Shown: piece by piece, positions 12,294 through 14,958 of the stretch
How the letters are laid out: each line of letters begins with the position of its first letter
Numbering within the stretch: position 1 is the first letter of the stretch
NCBI GenBank assembly: GCA_001804025.1
Contig: MHFC01000110.1
Span: 28,824 to 43,781, forward strand
Source: Omnitrophica bacterium GWA2_52_8
GTDB taxonomy: Bacteria; Omnitrophota; Omnitrophia; Omnitrophales; Aquincolibacteriaceae
Length of the DNA: 14,958 nucleotides
Direction: 5' to 3'
The notes under the pieces: generated by a model
Told to the model about the DNA's origin: nothing
Database searches by the model: none
Seen by the model: the letters and a program-made list of their open reading frames with translations, nothing else
Program-made: the position numbers and the translations under genes

Positions 12294-14117
12294 GTGCAGC
12301 CTATGTTTTCCTCACTTTCCCGCCAGCGTTTTTGGGTTACGGCATTTTTAGTCAGCACACTTTTCGCGCTTATTGCTTACCAACTTTTGCAGCTTACGAT
12401 CTTCCGCCGCGCCGCCCTGCTCGAACTCGCCGATCGCCAGCACGTGCTTCGTATTGAAGTTCCGCCTTACCGCGGGCAGATTCTGGACAGAAACGGAAAA
12501 GAACTCGCGACCAATCTTAATGTGCCCTCGATTTATGCCGTGCCCCGTTTAATGGGCCGCTCCGAAGTGCCCGCCTTGACTCAAAAGCTGAGCAAAACGC
12601 TAAACTTGGAAGCATCGTTTGTCCGCGGCCGTCTTGAGCGCGATAAAGCGTTCGTATGGCTTAAACGCAGAGCCGATTTTGAGGAGGCAGAAAAAGTCCG
12701 CAAGATGGAGCTTCCAAGCCTGGGTATTGTCGATGAACCCAGACGTTTTTATCCTCAAGGGGACTTGTTGGCGCATGTGCTGGGCATCACGGATGTCGAC
12801 AGCCGCGGGATGGAAGGCGTCGAGCTGATGTTCAATCAAAAGCTTAGAGGGCGTTCCGGCCACCGCGATACCAAACGCGATGCGCTTGGACGGGAAATCC
12901 GGGCTTATGAAGCAGAATCAGTTCCGGCAATTAATGGCAGCCGGGTTTATCTCACCGTGGATCAATATGTTCAATATCTCACAGAACGGGCGCTTGATAA
13001 GGCTTATCTCCAATGGAAGGCGCAGGCGGGTTGGGCGATAGTCATGCATGCGCGGACGGGTGAAATTCTCGCGATGGCAACGCGGCCGACCTTTGACCCA
13101 AACCAATATGGAAGTTCAAAAGTCGATCACCGCCGGAATCGTGCCGTTACGGATATGTACGAGCCGGGGTCCGTTTTTAAAATTGTGGCGGCGAGCGCTG
13201 TTTTAAATGAGGGGAAAATAACCCCTGCCGACGAAATCTTTTGCGAAAACGGGAAATACCGGTACGGCAGCAAAGTTCTTCATGATGTCCACCCCTATGG
13301 GAAACTTTCGATGGAGGACGTTATTGTGAAATCGAGCAATATTGGCACCGTGAAACTGGCTTCGCTATTGAGTCCGGATGTTTTTTATCGCTATGTCCGT
13401 GCTTTCGGTATTGCGGAACTTACAGGAATTGACCTTCCCGGAGAAGCTCCCGGGTTCATTCGGCCGCCTTCACAGTGGTCTAAAACATCGCCTTACAATA
13501 TTCCGATGGGGCAGGAAGTTATGGTGACGGCTCTTCAGATGACAACGGCCATGGGCGTGCTTGCCAACGGCGGACATTTGATTAAGCCATATATTGTGTC
13601 TCGCGTGGTGGACCCGGCGGGCGTGGTTTTGAAGAAGAACAAGCCTGTTTTGAAACGGCAGGTGCTGTCGCCTGAAACTGTTCAGACAATGCAGCGCATT
13701 TTGACAAGGGTCGTTGACGAAGGGACCGGAACCAATGCGAAAATCGGCGGGATTCCGGTAGCGGGAAAAACGGGGACCGCTCAGAAAGTTTTGCCCAACG
13801 GGAGAGGATATTCTCACTCTAATTTTATCTCGTCTTTTATCGGATTTGCCCCGGCCGATGACCCCATGCTGGTGATGACCGTGGTTTTAGACGATCCGCG
13901 GGGCCGGTATTACGGAGGAACCGTGGCAGCGCCGGTTTTTAAAGAAGTCATCGAAGCGGCGTTGATTTATCTTGGTTATGTTCCGAAACTCGAAGACCTT
14001 GCGGGGACCGTGAATGACGAAAATTTGGGGAAGGGAACCGGAACTAAGACGGCTGAAGCCGTTCAAGAAAGTCAACCCAAGCTTCTACCAGCCCAAGCCG
14101 GGGGTAGAGTACTTTAG
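12294..14117 (+). CDS. ftsI: Division-specific peptidoglycan transpeptidase (class B PBP)
   Basis: A 607-residue membrane-anchored enzyme that cross-links septal peptidoglycan in the periplasm. After a short cytoplasmic head comes a transmembrane helix at about 13-32, then the PBP dimerisation (pedestal) domain starting with PPYRGQILDRNGKELATN. The transpeptidase domain has the three active-site motifs: SVFK with nucleophile Ser293, SSN (347-349) and KTGT (492-495), plus the typical MYEPGSVFK and NIPMGQEVMVTALQM contexts. There is no PASTA domain; the last 35 residues are a low-complexity tail. The start could also be GTG 12282 or ATG 12303; GTG 12294 has the best-spaced Shine-Dalgarno sequence. 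It follows the ftsL-like gene by 60 bases, and its last 74 bases overlap gshB on the other strand. Confidence 0.94.
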   Translation: MQPMFSSLSRQRFWVTAFLVSTLFALIAYQLLQLTIFRRAALLELADRQHVLRIEVPPYRGQILDRNGKELATNLNVPSIYAVPRLMGRSEVPALTQKLSKTLNLEASFVRGRLERDKAFVWLKRRADFEEAEKVRKMELPSLGIVDEPRRFYPQGDLLAHVLGITDVDSRGMEGVELMFNQKLRGRSGHRDTKRDALGREIRAYEAESVPAINGSRVYLTVDQYVQYLTERALDKAYLQWKAQAGWAIVMHARTGEILAMATRPTFDPNQYGSSKVDHRRNRAVTDMYEPGSVFKIVAASAVLNEGKITPADEIFCENGKYRYGSKVLHDVHPYGKLSMEDVIVKSSNIGTVKLASLLSPDVFYRYVRAFGIAELTGIDLPGEAPGFIRPPSQWSKTSPYNIPMGQEVMVTALQMTTAMGVLANGGHLIKPYIVSRVVDPAGVVLKKNKPVLKRQVLSPETVQTMQRILTRVVDEGTGTNAKIGGIPVAGKTGTAQKVLPNGRGYSHSNFISSFIGFAPADDPMLVMTVVLDDPRGRYYGGTVAAPVFKEVIEAALIYLGYVPKLEDLAGTVNDENLGKGTGTKTAEAVQESQPKLLPAQAGGRVL

Positions 14118-14958
14118 CTTCCGTCAGCCCCGCAGGGCACGTCACATTAAAATCCAATAATTTCCCCGCCATCACATCAAGTCCTGTAAAGTGAATGCCT
14201 TGATCATGCAGATAGGGTTTCATAGCGGCGGCCAGTTTTTCATCATGGGGCGTAATACGGGCTTCATGAAAGGTGCCCCCGATGCTTAAATTCGAACGGA
14301 AATCATTCCGCGGCGGTTTTTTTTGATATCCGGCGAGAATTTTTCCATCGAGGACGAGCAAACGCTTATCGCCCTTCCTTGATTCCGAACGAAGAAAAAC
14401 CTGTGCCAGAACCGGGGTATGACCACCCTGAGTCATCCGTTTTAAGTGTTGAATCAAATTTGAATGTTTTGCGTGCTTGTAAGGCAGCAAGATAATGCCG
14501 GTGCCGCCTTTTTCATTTAACGGTTTCACGATGAGCGGACAGCGGCGGCTGCGTTGAAATTCCAATATCGCAGAAATGTTTGAAGAAACAATCGTAGGCG
14601 GTATGAAATCCGGAAAAAGAAGGGTGGCCATTTTTTCATTGGTATTGCGGATCCCGGAAGCCCGGTTTGAAACGGCAACTTTATGCGAAATCCTGTCGAG
14701 AAGCAGCGTGAGGTAATAATAGGCGGCGTCAAACGGCGGTTCTTTGCGGATTACGATCAGATTGAAATCTTCCAGGTACGCGATCGACGGCGCAGAAAGC
14801 GAAAGCGTGGGGACGGGGCCGATTTCGGCAGAAAGCCTCAGCCGCGGTTTTTCGGAGACTCTGAACTCAGCCGCGCAAGCAAAGGATTGCGAAGATTCGG
14901 CCCAGATATCCGGGACATCGGCGCCCCAAACCCGATGGCCGCGTTTGAGGAGTTCACT
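14044..14958 (-). CDS. gshB: Glutathione synthetase (5' end outside window)
   Basis: Reading the minus strand, the frame is open from the window edge to a stop at 14044, giving 304 residues without the very N-terminus. GshB joins gamma-glutamylcysteine and glycine with ATP. Family motifs in order: LIVIRKEPPFDAAYYY, GIRNTNEKM (matching GLRDANEKL), PLIVKPLNEKGGTGI of the ATP-grasp fold, GDKRLLVLDGK, PPRNDFRSNLSIGG (matching the GETRGNLAAGG glycine loop), and LDVMAGKLLDFNVTCPAGL (matching IDVIGDxLTEINVTSPTG). The metal-ligand Glu of EIN is Asp here (DFN) and SP becomes CP, so the active site is slightly divergent. The conserved C-terminal helix lies in the overlap with ftsI, so this end is real. 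No gshA is in the window. Confidence 0.9.
   Translation of the reverse strand, partial: SELLKRGHRVWGADVPDIWAESSQSFACAAEFRVSEKPRLRLSAEIGPVPTLSLSAPSIAYLEDFNLIVIRKEPPFDAAYYYLTLLLDRISHKVAVSNRASGIRNTNEKMATLLFPDFIPPTIVSSNISAILEFQRSRRCPLIVKPLNEKGGTGIILLPYKHAKHSNLIQHLKRMTQGGHTPVLAQVFLRSESRKGDKRLLVLDGKILAGYQKKPPRNDFRSNLSIGGTFHEARITPHDEKLAAAMKPYLHDQGIHFTGLDVMAGKLLDFNVTCPAGLTEAKVLYPRLGLVEAWVDFLERLQPS

Noticed and set aside
12230..12457. 75-codon frame between the ftsL-like gene and ftsI
   Set aside because: It mostly overlaps the ftsI membrane segment in another frame and has no family likeness.

Overview
The window looks like chromosomal core DNA of an uncultured Gram-negative bacterium of roughly 50% GC. 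The general flavour (dense operons, TTG/GTG starts, an AMPK-type carbohydrate-binding module fused to a ParA ATPase) would fit Omnitrophota or a related lineage, but that placement is a low-confidence inference. No rRNA, tRNA, CRISPR array, insertion sequence or phage gene was seen.

Left block, 1-6347, plus strand. It opens inside an Obg-type GTPase (partial). Proline biosynthesis follows (proB glutamate 5-kinase, proA gamma-glutamyl phosphate reductase), then nadD (nicotinate-nucleotide adenylyltransferase). The order obg-proB-proA-nadD is a common bacterial arrangement. After nadD, where rsfS often sits, there are two tandem DUF21/CBS membrane proteins of the CorB/CorC (HlyC/CNNM) type and a small secreted protein of unknown function. 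Genes are nearly contiguous and partly overlapping, so this is probably one transcription unit.

Middle block, 6485-9081. A compact three-gene unit with 1- and 4-base overlaps ends at a probable intrinsic terminator. Gene 1 is a ParA/Soj-type ATPase with a C-terminal AMPK-beta/CBM48 glycogen-binding-like domain. Gene 2 resembles a ParA/MinD-type protein that has lost its P-loop. Gene 3 is unrecognised. This is the best candidate in the window for an undescribed system: an ATPase that could position or sense an alpha-glucan, or another partner bound by the CBM, together with an inactive paralogue.

Junction, 9049-10134. The terminator of that unit is physically superimposed on a promoter that drives a coiled-coil/zinc-ribbon (DUF164, CT398-like) gene, whose transcript should be leaderless. 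A non-coding stretch of about 315 bases follows. It holds strong hairpins, a consensus promoter with an inverted repeat over its -35 box, and three 10-base-period MraZ-type operator repeats.

Right block, 10135-14117, is the head of the division and cell-wall (dcw) cluster: mraZ, a STAS-domain gene inserted where rsmH usually follows directly, rsmH, an ftsL-like gene and ftsI (division transpeptidase). The cluster stops there. The convergent minus-strand gene gshB (glutathione synthetase, partial at the window edge) overlaps the 3' end of ftsI by 74 bases.
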